Origin: Amia ocellicauda
Taxonomy: Eukaryota > Chordata > Actinopteri > Amiiformes > Amiidae
Assembly: GCF_036373705.1 (NCBI RefSeq)
Contig: NC_089852.1
Location: 552,501-616,500 of the forward strand
Direction of reading: 5' to 3'
DNA length: 64,000 nt
Part shown: positions 35,022-46,100 of the stretch, piece by piece
How the letters are laid out: the number at the start of each line of letters is the position of its first letter
Numbering within the stretch: position 1 is the stretch's first letter
Made by a program: the position numbers and the translations under genes
Notes under the pieces: generated by a model
Databases searched by the model: none
What the model saw: only the letters and a program-made list of their open reading frames with translations
What the model was told of the DNA's origin: nothing

Positions 35022-37577
35022 TCAGGGAGTCTGGGGCCCCCGTGTGGAGGACAGGTTGTGGCGCAGCTCCTGCAGCGAGAGGAGGAGCTCGTCGATCTGC
35101 CGGGCCGTGCTCTTCCTCTCCCAGACGGCCTGGGAAATCCTGTACAGGGACTCGCTCTGCTGGGCTGGGACACACACAGTATACCCACAGAGATCACAGA
35201 GGAGACACACAGGACATACAGGGGACACACAGGGAGGGGACACACACAGGACACACACATGGGACACACAGCATTAAACAGTCATTTTGGCAGGTCTTAA
35301 CCATTACAACACCAAGATTGTTCACACACTTCACTTCACTGAAAGACTACAAAACTGAGCCCACACTCTGCATCACCCTGTTCACCCTGACGGTGGCCCT
35401 CTGTGGGCTCTACTCAACTCACCCAGGAAATAGAAGATCAGGGAGAGGCACAGCAGCAACAGGGAGACGGCCACAACCACCCATAGACAGCGGCACACTG
35501 GTGGGGTGCAGCAGGCACAGCACCCCCCCCACCGCCGCCTCATTGGGTAGCCCGTCTGACAGACAACTGGCTCGTCCGGTGCTGGAAGGTTGCCATTGGT
35601 GGAGATGCCTTGGAGGCAGGGCTGCCTGCCTGTGAGGGAGGAGAGAGACCCGGGATGAGTGGCAGGTCCCGGGGCACCTTCTCCGTCTCGGTACGGCACC
35701 CGCTGGAGTCGTGATGCAATAATAACTCACTGCCCTTAATAGCTGTGTTCTAGAACCTCTACCCAGCTGCTACAGCACGGAACCCTATGCAGGTGTGTTC
35801 TAGAACGGGTCTCCAACCCTGGTCCTGGAGGCCCCCTATCCTGCTGGTTTTCGTTCCAACTGAGCCCTCAGTTAATTAAGTACCAATCTTAGATTTGACT
35901 TTTTAAATTGTGTAATAAAAGAGTTGGCTTTTTAAAACCCCTACTGTTCAAAATAATTAAAAAGCTCTGATTTTGGCAATTATTAGTTCAATTAAGGGTT
36001 TAATTAAGTAATTGAGAGCTCGGTTGGAACAAAAACCAGAAGGGTGGGGGCTCCTCTGTTCTAGAACCTCAACCCTTCTGGCATTTCTGGGCATTAAGTC
36101 GCCCTGTTTGATTTGGGGGGATTTTCCAGAGGGATATATATCAAAATATAGTCATTTATTTGTTTATTTTTTCCCTCAGTTTTCAGTCTCTATTTGTCAT
36201 TAATTCCCGTAGATGCCAACTTTCTTTTTTTGTTTGTTTTTATTCATTTGCACCAAAGAATATGAAATATAATGTGCAGGTGAGGTTAGAAGCCTTAAAT
36301 GGGCTGATATGAGACCCTCATCCCAAAAAATAAATGACAAAAATAAATATACAAATTTAAAGCAAATACAATGAATAATAATATACAACATTAAGATGTA
36401 GTAAGTAATCATTTAAACAAAGGATATACTCATAAATAAATGAAAAAGAAAAGAAAAAGATGAACAGATTCGTGTCTGTGTAATTTGTGTGTGAGTGAAT
36501 GTGTGATATGTGCGCATACATAAAGGGCTACATTTGTGGGAATGAACTAGATGGTCGGGTTCATCAGGCTGGCTCCCAGCTTATGTTTGAAGTTCGTGAG
36601 GGAAGATGATTTATCAATGTGGAGATATGAGTTCCAGAGTGTGGAGCCTCTGTATCTGAACGAGAGCGTATGATGTGAGGGACGACAGTGGGGGGTGAAG
36701 GGTGTCGCAGTTTCTTGTGTTGTGTTGATGGATTTCTGAATTAATGTAAAAAAGCGATTAAAGGGTTCAGCTGGGCTGGCTGGCAGCTCTGAGTATCTGT
36801 AGATGAAAGCGCATGATCGGATTGTGTTAAAGGGGCAGAGGGAGCCGAGGAATTAGATGAGGCGGCCAATCTTGCTCATCTGCTTTGTATGATGAATAAC
36901 TTTTGCAGGTGGGAAGCATATGTGCTGGGCAGACAATATTACAGTAATGAGATATGGGTAAATCAAACTGTAGTATAGAGTTAGAAAGCAAGCCAGATTA
37001 ATCACAGCACTAATCTCTGTGATGATACCAACAGATTCCATCACTTTGCTGCAAACAAACTCAATTTCTCATCAGCTAGACCTGCGAGAAATCTAGCAGA
37101 TGAAACCTGTTCCATTTAATTTCCTCCCATCAGGATTCTAGCTGTAGTTTTTGAATATTTCTTATGTGTGTTAGTGAAAATAATAAAGTTGGATTGTTTT
37201 GTATTTAAAGATAATGTATTAATCTGAAACCATTCAGAATATTTAGCCATACCCAAACTGGCTTCACTGATTAGTGAATCACAATTCTTGTGTGATACGA
37301 ATCAATTTAGTATCATCAACAAAACGCATGGGAAGCAATCAGGCGTGGTGGCACAGTTGACTTTGACCTTCCTGCACACAGCACACAGGCACAGCGCTGC
37401 AGGAGGAGCAGGGGAGCAGAGCCGCTCACCGGGCTGCGTCTTGGCCAGCGGGTCGGGGCTGCTGTTGAAACCCAGCAGGTCATTGATGGATTCCACGGAA
37501 TGAAGCTCGATCTCGGACAGGTCCCGGTCGTTGATCCGGACGAAGCCGCCTGTGGGAGAGGGCGGTGCCTTCGTCAT
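35022..37577 (-). CDS. lsmem2: Leucine-rich single-pass membrane protein 2
   Basis: Three minus-strand exons, 37430-37577, 35423-35629 and 35022-35164, join with matching phases and GT-AG borders to give 165 residues; human LSMEM2 is about the same length. The N-terminal part is polar (GFVRINDRDLSEIELHSVES). A Cys-rich stretch, CCACCTPPVCRC (residues 86-97), precedes one Leu-rich membrane segment at about 98-118. The tail (YRISQAVWERKSTARQIDEL) can form an amphipathic helix. The start ATG follows an acceptor at 37583, so a non-coding first exon lies upstream. In human, LSMEM2 adjoins IFRD2 and HYAL3, which supports the name. I recognised it by length, topology and neighbours more than by close identity. 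Its function is not well known. Confidence 0.8.
35807..36057. mobile_element. Non-autonomous hAT-like MITE in lsmem2 intron 1
   Basis: A 250-bp element whose ends are diverged inverted repeats (gctggttttcgttccaactg at the left; gttggaacaaaaaccag at the right). It is flanked by the palindromic duplication gttctagaac at 35797-35806 and 36058-36067. The core octamer ttctagaa has a central TA, as hAT Buster-type insertions prefer. It has no coding sequence and an AT-rich middle. Confidence 0.75.
36068..37415. other. Remainder of lsmem2 intron 1
   Basis: AT-rich DNA with no supported coding sequence. The 36460-37250 part has the look of an old decayed repeat but carries no recognisable domain. 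Confidence 0.4.
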
Positions 37578-38357
37578 GGCCGCTGGAGAGAGAGAGGAGG
37601 AGCAGGAGAAAAGGGAGAGGAAGAGGTGGAGAGAGAGGAGGATAGGAAAAGGGAAAAAGAGGAGAAAGAGACAGGGAGCTCAAAAGAGGGACAACAGCTG
37701 GTTTCCACTGAGTGTCCTCCACAGACAACACACAGCACTAAATGGAGCAGGCAACAACACCCCACAGCCTCTGAACATTGGTATCCTTTTGTCCAGATGT
37801 TTGTCCATAATTCTGATATTTATATGAAGACAGGGATGTGCTTTGGGTAAAAAGTGGACGATTCCTCCGTATGTTTCAGACATATGAATGAGTGGGGAGA
37901 TGGGGAAGGACTGGGGGCTCATTTTAATGCTGCACTGCCAGCGAGAAATCAGATCATCTCTGTGAGAGCAGGCAGGCCAGGTGTGCGGTGCCGTCTGTGG
38001 TCTGACTGCCTCTCACCCTCGCCAGACCCGCTGCCCCACAGCGTCCTCTCTCACGGCCTTCGCCCTCCTCTCTGATTTAACCGGTTCTCACTTCTCTTGT
38101 AGAAAAGTGTTCGCGAGTTCACTGGATGCTGCTCTGAAAATACATTATTGTCTGTGACCCGTCATTGTCACAGTCCCACCTCCATCACCCTTCATTCTGT
38201 ACACATCTATCTATCTATCTTCACACTTTTTTGTAAGAAAGAAAAGTAAAGTTCATCCTCCCACTCGTACAGGCCCTCCCTCCTCTTCCTCAGCGGATCT
38301 GAACTCCCTGTTTGGAACATCGACTGAGTATTCTAGAAGTTAGAAAGACAGATAGAA

Positions 38358-38359
<2 letters not shown>

Positions 38360-38434
<75 letters not shown>
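38360..38434. repeat. (CT)n microsatellite
   Basis: About 37 uninterrupted CT dinucleotides upstream of the lsmem2 5' region. Confidence 0.97.
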
Positions 38435-38437
<3 letters not shown>

Positions 38438-38568
38438 CGGCACTGTGCGCGGATGGCAGGGGAAGTGTTCAGAGATGGAAACCCTTTGTTAGAAGCCAGA
38501 AATCTGCGAAGAATAACATCTGATCCGTCGAAACCGCAACCGCCACAGCAGCGACACCGCAGTCTCCC

Positions 38569-38602
38569 AGCCCGTCCCGTCCCGTCCCGTCCCGTCCCGT
38601 CC
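38569..38602. repeat. (CCCGT)n short tandem repeat
   Basis: Six copies of a GC-rich pentamer in a CpG-rich patch that may belong to the lsmem2 promoter. Confidence 0.9.
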
Positions 38603-39118
38603 GGCCCCAGGGCACACCGCGCCGCAGCCCCTGTCCTAAAATAGTCATCGGAATGAGGAGGTTATTTATAGCGGGGCAAAGGGATGATTAAATTATCCAA
38701 GTGAGGAGTTCAAATACCCCCAACAACAGCCACAAAAACACCCCATACGCCGTCGTACTTTTTACAAATTTAATATTTATACAATTTGAAGATGTTCCTC
38801 CTATGCGAATATATTGATAACCTATACTACTACTACTAATGTATGTATTTTTCTTCTTCTTCCTGTGACTCGATATAAGAGATCCTGATGATATTCGTGA
38901 TTTTATTGCATTATTATTGTATCGCAGTCTGACTGGAAGATACAAATGTGTGTGAATTTGTGCAGATTGAAAGTAGGGGCTGAGGCGGTTCATCCACTGA
39001 ACAACAGCGACACCCCGAGGCGTGTCTCAAGTGTGAGACAATGTCATTGAAGACAAGAAATTACAGTGTTTGAAGAATGTCTTAAATAAATTATTATTAA
39101 CACACATTCATCCCCATA

Positions 39119-39750
39119 CAAACAATGTGGGGAATCAATAAAAAAGGCAAACAGGATGTTAGGGTATATTGTCAAAAGTGTAGAATTGAGAACAAGGGCA
39201 GTGATGTTCAGACTGTACAATGCACTAGTTAGAGCTCATCTGGATACTGTGGACAGTTCTGGGCTCCACACTTCAAGAAAGATATCGCTGCTCTAGAGGC
39301 AGTTCAGAGGAGAGCAACCAGACTTATTCCAGGTCTGAAGGGAAAGTCCTACTGAGAGACTGAGGACCTGAACCTTTTCACCCTGGAACAGAGGAGACTA
39401 CGTGGGGACTTGATCCAAGTCTTCAAAATCATGAAAGGCATCGACCACATCAAACCAGAGGAGCTTTTCCAGATCAGCAGGGACACACGCACCCGGGACA
39501 CAAATGGAAATTGGGCTTCAAGGCATTCAAGACAGAAAACAGGAGACACTTCTTCACACAGAGAGGCGTCACGATCTGAACAAACTCCCCAGCGATGTGG
39601 CTGAAGAGACAATGTGGGAACATTCAAAAACAGACTGGACAGGATCCTTGATCACTTAGTTATTAATGGACACCAAACGAGCACGATGGGTTGAATGGGC
39701 TCCTCTCGACTGGACACTTTCTCATGTTCTTATGTTCTTAAGAGATTGTA
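39119..39750 (+). mobile_element. CR1/L2-like LINE 3' end
   Basis: Encodes a decayed RT C-terminus ([15 protein letters not shown], then LNLFTLEQRRLRGDLIQVFK, then KGIDHIKPEELFQ) and ends in the 8-base tandem tail tcttatgt/ttctta typical of CR1/L2 tails. Related pieces lie at 24237 (plus) and 60905 (minus), so the family is numerous in this genome. Confidence 0.85.
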
Positions 39751-40007
39751 AAAGTGCAAAGGCTGCTGATCTGATGAGAAAAGTCGCGCTGTATAAAAGA
39801 CTGCAACACCCAGAATACATTGACAATAACCCATGAACTTTCACTTCATTTTTTAATAACTTCCAAAGTTACAATGAGTTTCGGGGTTGCTTTGATCTTG
39901 CAGTGTGTCTTTATTGATGAATGCCACCAGAGAGGATGTTTCTGAAGGCATGTGTCTCTACGTCAGTTGCTGCACACTTGTTTTTGTTGTGTTTTTCATG
40001 ATTTCAG

Positions 40008-40027
40008 AACTACACTTCCCAGGGTGC
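40008..40027 (+). promoter_or_regulatory. ZNF143/SBS-like motif in the amt promoter
   Basis: aactacacttcccagggtgc fits the ACTACAATTCCCAGCATGC-type site bound by ZNF143 in vertebrate CpG promoters. It lies 105 bases upstream of the amt start codon. Confidence 0.6.
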
Positions 40028-40131
40028 ATCGCTCCCAGCGCACAGGAGTTGCTGCTGCTCTGCACTGAGGGCGGATTTCGGGTCCGGAGTTCAGAGCCGC
40101 TCAGGAGTTCGTCCGACGCCGCGACACAGAC

Positions 40132-43100
40132 ATGCTGCTGCGGGCGATCGCGGGGGGCCGGGCCGGCCTCGGGGTCCGAGTCCCGACGGGGATCCTGCGG
40201 CTTGTGGCGCCGACAGTGAGGCAGGAGCGGCGGAGCAGCGCGGAGGTAAATCTAACCGGCTGAAACGCGCCTGTGGAGTGTGAGTTACACAGGGTACAGT
40301 GTGTGAGTTACACAGGGTACAGTGTGTGAGGTGTGTGAGTTACACAGGGTACAGTGTGTGAGTTACACAGGGTACAGTGTGTGTGGTGTGTGAGTTACAC
40401 AGGGTACAGTGTGTGAGGTGTGTGAGTTACACAGGGTACAGTGTGTGTGGTGTGTGAGTTACACAGGGTACAGTGTGTGTGTTACACAGGGTACAGTGTG
40501 TGTGGTGTGTGAGTTACACAGGGTACAGTGTGTGAGTTACACAGGGTACAGTGTGTGTGGTGTGTGAGTTACACAGGGTACAGTGTGTGTGGTGTGTGAG
40601 TTACACAGGGTACAGTGTGTGTGGTGTGTGAGTTACACAGGGTACAGTGTGTGTGGTGTGTGAGTTACACAGGGTACAGTGTGTGTGTTACACAGGGTAC
40701 AGTGTGTGAGTTACACAGGGTACAGTGTGTGTGGTGTGTGTGTTACACAGGGTACAGTGTGTGAGTTACACAGGGTACAGTGTGTGTGGTGTGTGAGTTA
40801 CACAGGGTACAGTGTGTGTGGTGTGTGAGTTACACAGGGTACAGTGTGTGTGGTGTGTGTGTTACACAGGGTACAGTGTGTGTGAGTTACACAGGGTACA
40901 GTGTGTGAGTTACACAGGGTACAGTGTGTGAGTTACACAGGGTACAGTGTGTGGTGTGTGAGTTACACAGGGTACAGTGTGTGTGGTGTGTGTGTTACAC
41001 AGGGTACAGTGTGTGAGTTACACAGGGTACAGTGTGTGAGGTGTGTGAGTTACACAGGGTACAGTGTGTGAGTTACACAGGGTACAGTGTGTGTGGTGTG
41101 TGTGTTACACAGGGTACAGTGTGTGAGTTACACAGGGTACAGTGTGTGTGGTGTGTGAGTTACACAGGGTACAGTGTGTGTGGTGTGTGTGTTACACAGG
41201 GTACAGTGTGTGTGGTGTGTGAGTTACACAGGGTACAGTGTGTGAGTTACACAGGGTACAGTGTGTGTGGTGTGTGAGTTACACAGGGTACAGTGTGTGT
41301 GGTGTGTGAGTTACACAGGGTACAGTGTGTGAGTTACACAGGGTACAGTGTGTGAGTTACACAGGGTACAGTGTGTGTGGTGTGTGAGTTACACAGGGTA
41401 CAGTGTGTGTGGTGTGTGAGTTACACAGGGTACAGTGTGTGAGTTACACAGGGTACAGTGTGTGTGTTACACAGGGTACAGTGTGTGGTGTGTGAGTTAC
41501 ACAGGGTACAGTGTGTGTGGTGTGTGTGTTACACAGGGTACAGTGTGTGTGGTGTGTGAGTTACACAGGGTACAGTGTGTGACTTACACAGGGTACAGTG
41601 TGTGTGGTGTGTGAGTTACACAGGGTACAGTGTGTGTGGTGTGTGAGTTACACAGGGTACAGTGTGTGTGGTGTGTGAGTTACACAGGGTACAGTGTGTG
41701 GTGTGTGAGTTACACAGGGTACAGTGTGTGAGTTACACAGGGTACAGTGTGTGTGGTGTGTGAGTTACACAGGGTACAGTGTGTGTGGTGTGTGTGTTAC
41801 ACAGGGTACAGTGTGTGTGGTGTGTGAGTTACACAGGGTACAGTGTGTGTGTTACACAGGGTACAGTGTGTGTGGTGTGTGAGTTACACAGGGTACAGTG
41901 TGTGTTACACAGGGTACAGTGTGTGTGGTGTGTGAGTTACACAGGGTACAGTGTGTGAGTTACACAGGGTACAGTGTGTGAGGTGTGTGAGTTACACAGG
42001 GTACAGTGTGTGTGGTGTGTGTGTTACACAGGGTACAGTGTGTGAGTTACACAGGGTACAGTGTGTGTGGTGTGTGTGTTACACAGGGTACAGTGTGTGA
42101 GTTACACAGGGTACAGTGTGTGAGGTGTGTGAGTTACACAGGGTACAGTGTGTGTGGTGTGTGTGTTACACAGGGTACAGTGTGAGTTACACAGGGTACA
42201 GTGTGTGAGGTGTGTGAGTTACACAGGGTACAGTGTGTGTGGTGTGTGAGTTACACAGGGTACAGTGTGTGTGGTGTGTGAGTTACACAGGGTACAGTGT
42301 GTGTGGTGTGTGTGTTACACAGGGTACAGTGTGTGAGTTACACAGGGTACAGTGTGTGAGTTACACAGGGTACAGTGTGTGAGGTGTGTGAGTTACACAG
42401 GGTACAGTGTGTGTGGTGTGTGTGTTACACAGGGTACAGTGTGTGTGGTGTGTGTGTTACACAGGGTACAGTGTGTGAGTTACACAGGGTACAGTGTGTG
42501 TGGTGTGTGTGTTACACAGGGTACAGTGTGTGTGGTGTGTGTGTTACACAGGGTACAGTGTGTGTGGTGTGTGAGTTACACAGGGTACAGTGTGTGTGGT
42601 GTGTGAGTTACACAGGGTACAGTGTGTGAGTTACACAGGGTACAGTGTGTGTGGTGTGTGTGTTACACAGGGTACAGTGTGTGAGTTACACAGGGTACAG
42701 TGTGTGTGGTGTGTGAGTTACACAGGGTACAGTGTGTGAGTTACACAGGGTACAGTGTGTGAGGTGTGTGAGTTACACAGGGTACAGTGTGTGTGGTGTG
42801 TGTGTTACACAGGGTACAGTGTGTGTGGTGTGTGTGTTACACAGGGTACAGTGTGTGAGTTACACAGGGTACAGTGTGTGTGGTGTGTGTGTTACACAGG
42901 GTACAGTGTGTGTGGTGTGTGTGTTACACAGGGTACAGTGTGTGTGTTACACAGGGTACAGTGTGTGTGGTGTGTGAGTTACACAGGGTACAGTGTGTGA
43001 GTTACACAGGGTACAGTGTGTGTGTTACACAGGGTACAGTGTGTGTGGTGTGTGAGTTACACAGGGTACAGTGTGTGTGGTGTGTGTGTTACACAGGGTA

Positions 43101-46100
43101 CAGTGTGTGTGGTGTGTGAGTTACACAGGGTACAGTGTGTGTGTTACACAGGGTACAGTGTGTGTGGTGTGTGTGTTACACAGGGTACAGTGTGTGAGTT
43201 ACACAGGGTACAGTGTGTGTGGTGTGTGAGTTACACAGGGTACAGTGTGTGAGTTACACAGGGTACAGTGTGTGAGGTGTGTGAGTTACACAGGGTACAG
43301 TGTGTGTGGTGTGTGTGTTACACAGGGTACAGTGTGTGAGTTACACAGGGTACAGTGTGTGTGGTGTGTGAGTTACACAGGGTACAGTGTGTGTGGTGTG
43401 TGAGTTACACAGGGTACAGTGTGTGTGGTGTGTGAGTTACACAGGGTACAGTGTGTGAGTTACACAGGGTACAGTGTGTGAGGTGTGTGAGTTACACAGG
43501 GTACAGTGTGTGTGGTGTGTGAGTTACACAGGGTACAGTGTGTGTGGTGTGTGTGTTACACAGGGTACAGTGTGTGAGTTACACAGGGTACAGTGTGTGT
43601 GGTGTGTGAGTTACACAGGGTACAGTGTGTGTGGTGTGTGTGTTACACAGGGTACAGTGTGTGTGAGTTACACAGGGTACAGTGTGTGAGTTACACAGGG
43701 TACAGTGTGTGAGTTACACAGGGTACAGTGTGTGTGGTGTGTGAGTTACACAGGGTACAGTGTGTGTGTTACACAGGGTACAGTGTGTGGTGTGTGAGTT
43801 ACACAGGGTACAGTGTGTGAGTTACACAGGGTACAGTGTGTGTGGTGTGTGTGTTACACAGGGTACAGTGTGTGTGAGTTACACAGGGTACAGTGTGTGA
43901 GTTACACAGGGTACAGTGTGTGAGTTACACAGGGTACAGTGTGTGTGGTGTGTGAGTTACACAGGGTACAGTGTGTGAGTTACACAGGGTACAGTGTGTG
44001 TGGTGTGTGAGTTACACAGGGTACAGTGTGTGTGGTGTGTGTGTTACACAGGGTACAGTGTGTGTGAGTTACACAGGGTACAGTGTGTGAGTTACACAGG
44101 GTACAGTGTGTGGTGTGTGAGTTACACAGGGTACAGTGTGTGTGGTGTGTGAGTTACACAGGGTACAGTGTGTGTGGTGTGTGAGTTACACAGGGTACAG
44201 TGTGTGTGTTACACAGGGTACAGTGTGTGTGGTGTGTGTGTTACACAGGGTACAGTGTGTGAGTTACACAGGGTACAGTGTGTGTGGTGTGTGAGTTACA
44301 CAGGGTACAGTGTGTGTGGTGTGTGAGTTACACAGGGTACAGTGTGTGAGTTACACAGGGTACAGTGTGTGAGGTGTGTGAGTTACACAGGGTACAGTGT
44401 GTGTGGTGTGTGTGTTACACAGGGTACAGTGTGTGAGTTACACAGGGTACAGTGTGTGTGGTGTGTGAGTTACACAGGGTACAGTGTGTGTGGTGTGTGA
44501 GTTACACAGGGTACAGTGTGTGTGGTGTGTGAGTTACACAGGGTACAGTGTGTGAGTTACACAGGGTACAGTGTGTGAGGTGTGTGAGTTACACAGGGTA
44601 CAGTGTGTGTGGTGTGTGAGTTACACAGGGTACAGTGTGTGTGGTGTGTGTGTTACACAGGGTACAGTGTGTGAGTTACACAGGGTACAGTGTGTGTGGT
44701 GTGTGAGTTACACAGGGTACAGTGTGTGTGGTGTGTGTGTTACACAGGGTACAGTGTGTGTGAGTTACACAGGGTACAGTGTGTGAGTTACACAGGGTAC
44801 AGTGTGTGAGTTACACAGGGTACAGTGTGTGTGGTGTGTGAGTTACACAGGGTACAGTGTGTGTGTTACACAGGGTACAGTGTGTGGTGTGTGAGTTACA
44901 CAGGGTACAGTGTGTGAGTTACACAGGGTACAGTGTGTGTGGTGTGTGTGTTACACAGGGTACAGTGTGTGTGAGTTACACAGGGTACAGTGTGTGAGTT
45001 ACACAGGGTACAGTGTGTGAGTTACACAGGGTACAGTGTGTGTGGTGTGTGAGTTACACAGGGTACAGTGTGTGAGTTACACAGGGTACAGTGTGTGTGG
45101 TGTGTGAGTTACACAGGGTACAGTGTGTGTGGTGTGTGTGTTACACAGGGTACAGTGTGTGTGAGTTACACAGGGTACAGTGTGTGAGTTACACAGGGTA
45201 CAGTGTGTGGTGTGTGAGTTACACAGGGTACAGTGTGTGTGGTGTGTGAGTTACACAGGGTACAGTGTGTGTGTTACACAGGGTACAGTGTGTGTGGTGT
45301 GTGAGTTACACAGGGTACAGTGTGTGTGTTACACAGGGTACAGTGTGTGGTGTGTGAGTTACACAGGGTACAGTGTGTGAGTTACACAGGGTACAGTGTG
45401 TGTGGTGTGTGAGTTACACAGGGTACAGTGTGTGTGGTGTGTGTGTTACACAGGGTACAGTGTGTGTGAGTTACACAGGGTACAGTGTGTGAGTTACACA
45501 GGGTACAGTGTGTGAGTTACACAGGGTACAGTGTGTGTGGTGTGTGAGTTACACAGGGTACAGTGTGTGGTGTGTGAGTTACACAGGGTACAGTGTGTGA
45601 GTTACACAGGGTACAGTGTGTGTGGTGTGTGAGTTACTCAGTCACGTCCGTTGTGCTTTCCTTGGCTGTGGAAGAAACGCACGCGTGTTTGTTCTGCATG
45701 AGATGATGGCAGTGCCAGCTGTCCGCGCTGCCCAGAGCAGCAGATGCCCGGGTTTGGCCAGGGGCAGTGCCGAAACGCAGATGACGAAAATAAAGAAAAT
45801 GGTTACGTCCGTGTAGCGCAGATGTCCGCAGATCTGCTTGGCTCCACCAGTGGGATCGCTGGGATTCTGCAGATCTGTGCAGAACTGCGGGAATCTGCTC
45901 AAACACGAACTGTTCTGGACAGGCAGCTGACACACTGGGCCACACCTGCGCACGCACAGACACGCCGCGGTGCGGGGCTCCCCTGAGGAGGGCATGGCCC
46001 CAGAAAAGAAATGCACAGAAGGGGAGGCACATTTAAACACAAGTCAATGAAATGTTTATTTTAAAAACATTTAATATGGCGTCATACCTGTGTGTTTGAA

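Noticed and set aside
40275-45640. Several Cys/Val-rich open frames of 66-84 codons in the amt intron 1 array
   Set aside because: They are readings of a tandem repeat whose unit length is not a multiple of three. No start context, splice signal or known protein supports them.
40275-45640. CRISPR-like repeat-spacer array
   Set aside because: The spacers are themselves repeats and the genome is a vertebrate.
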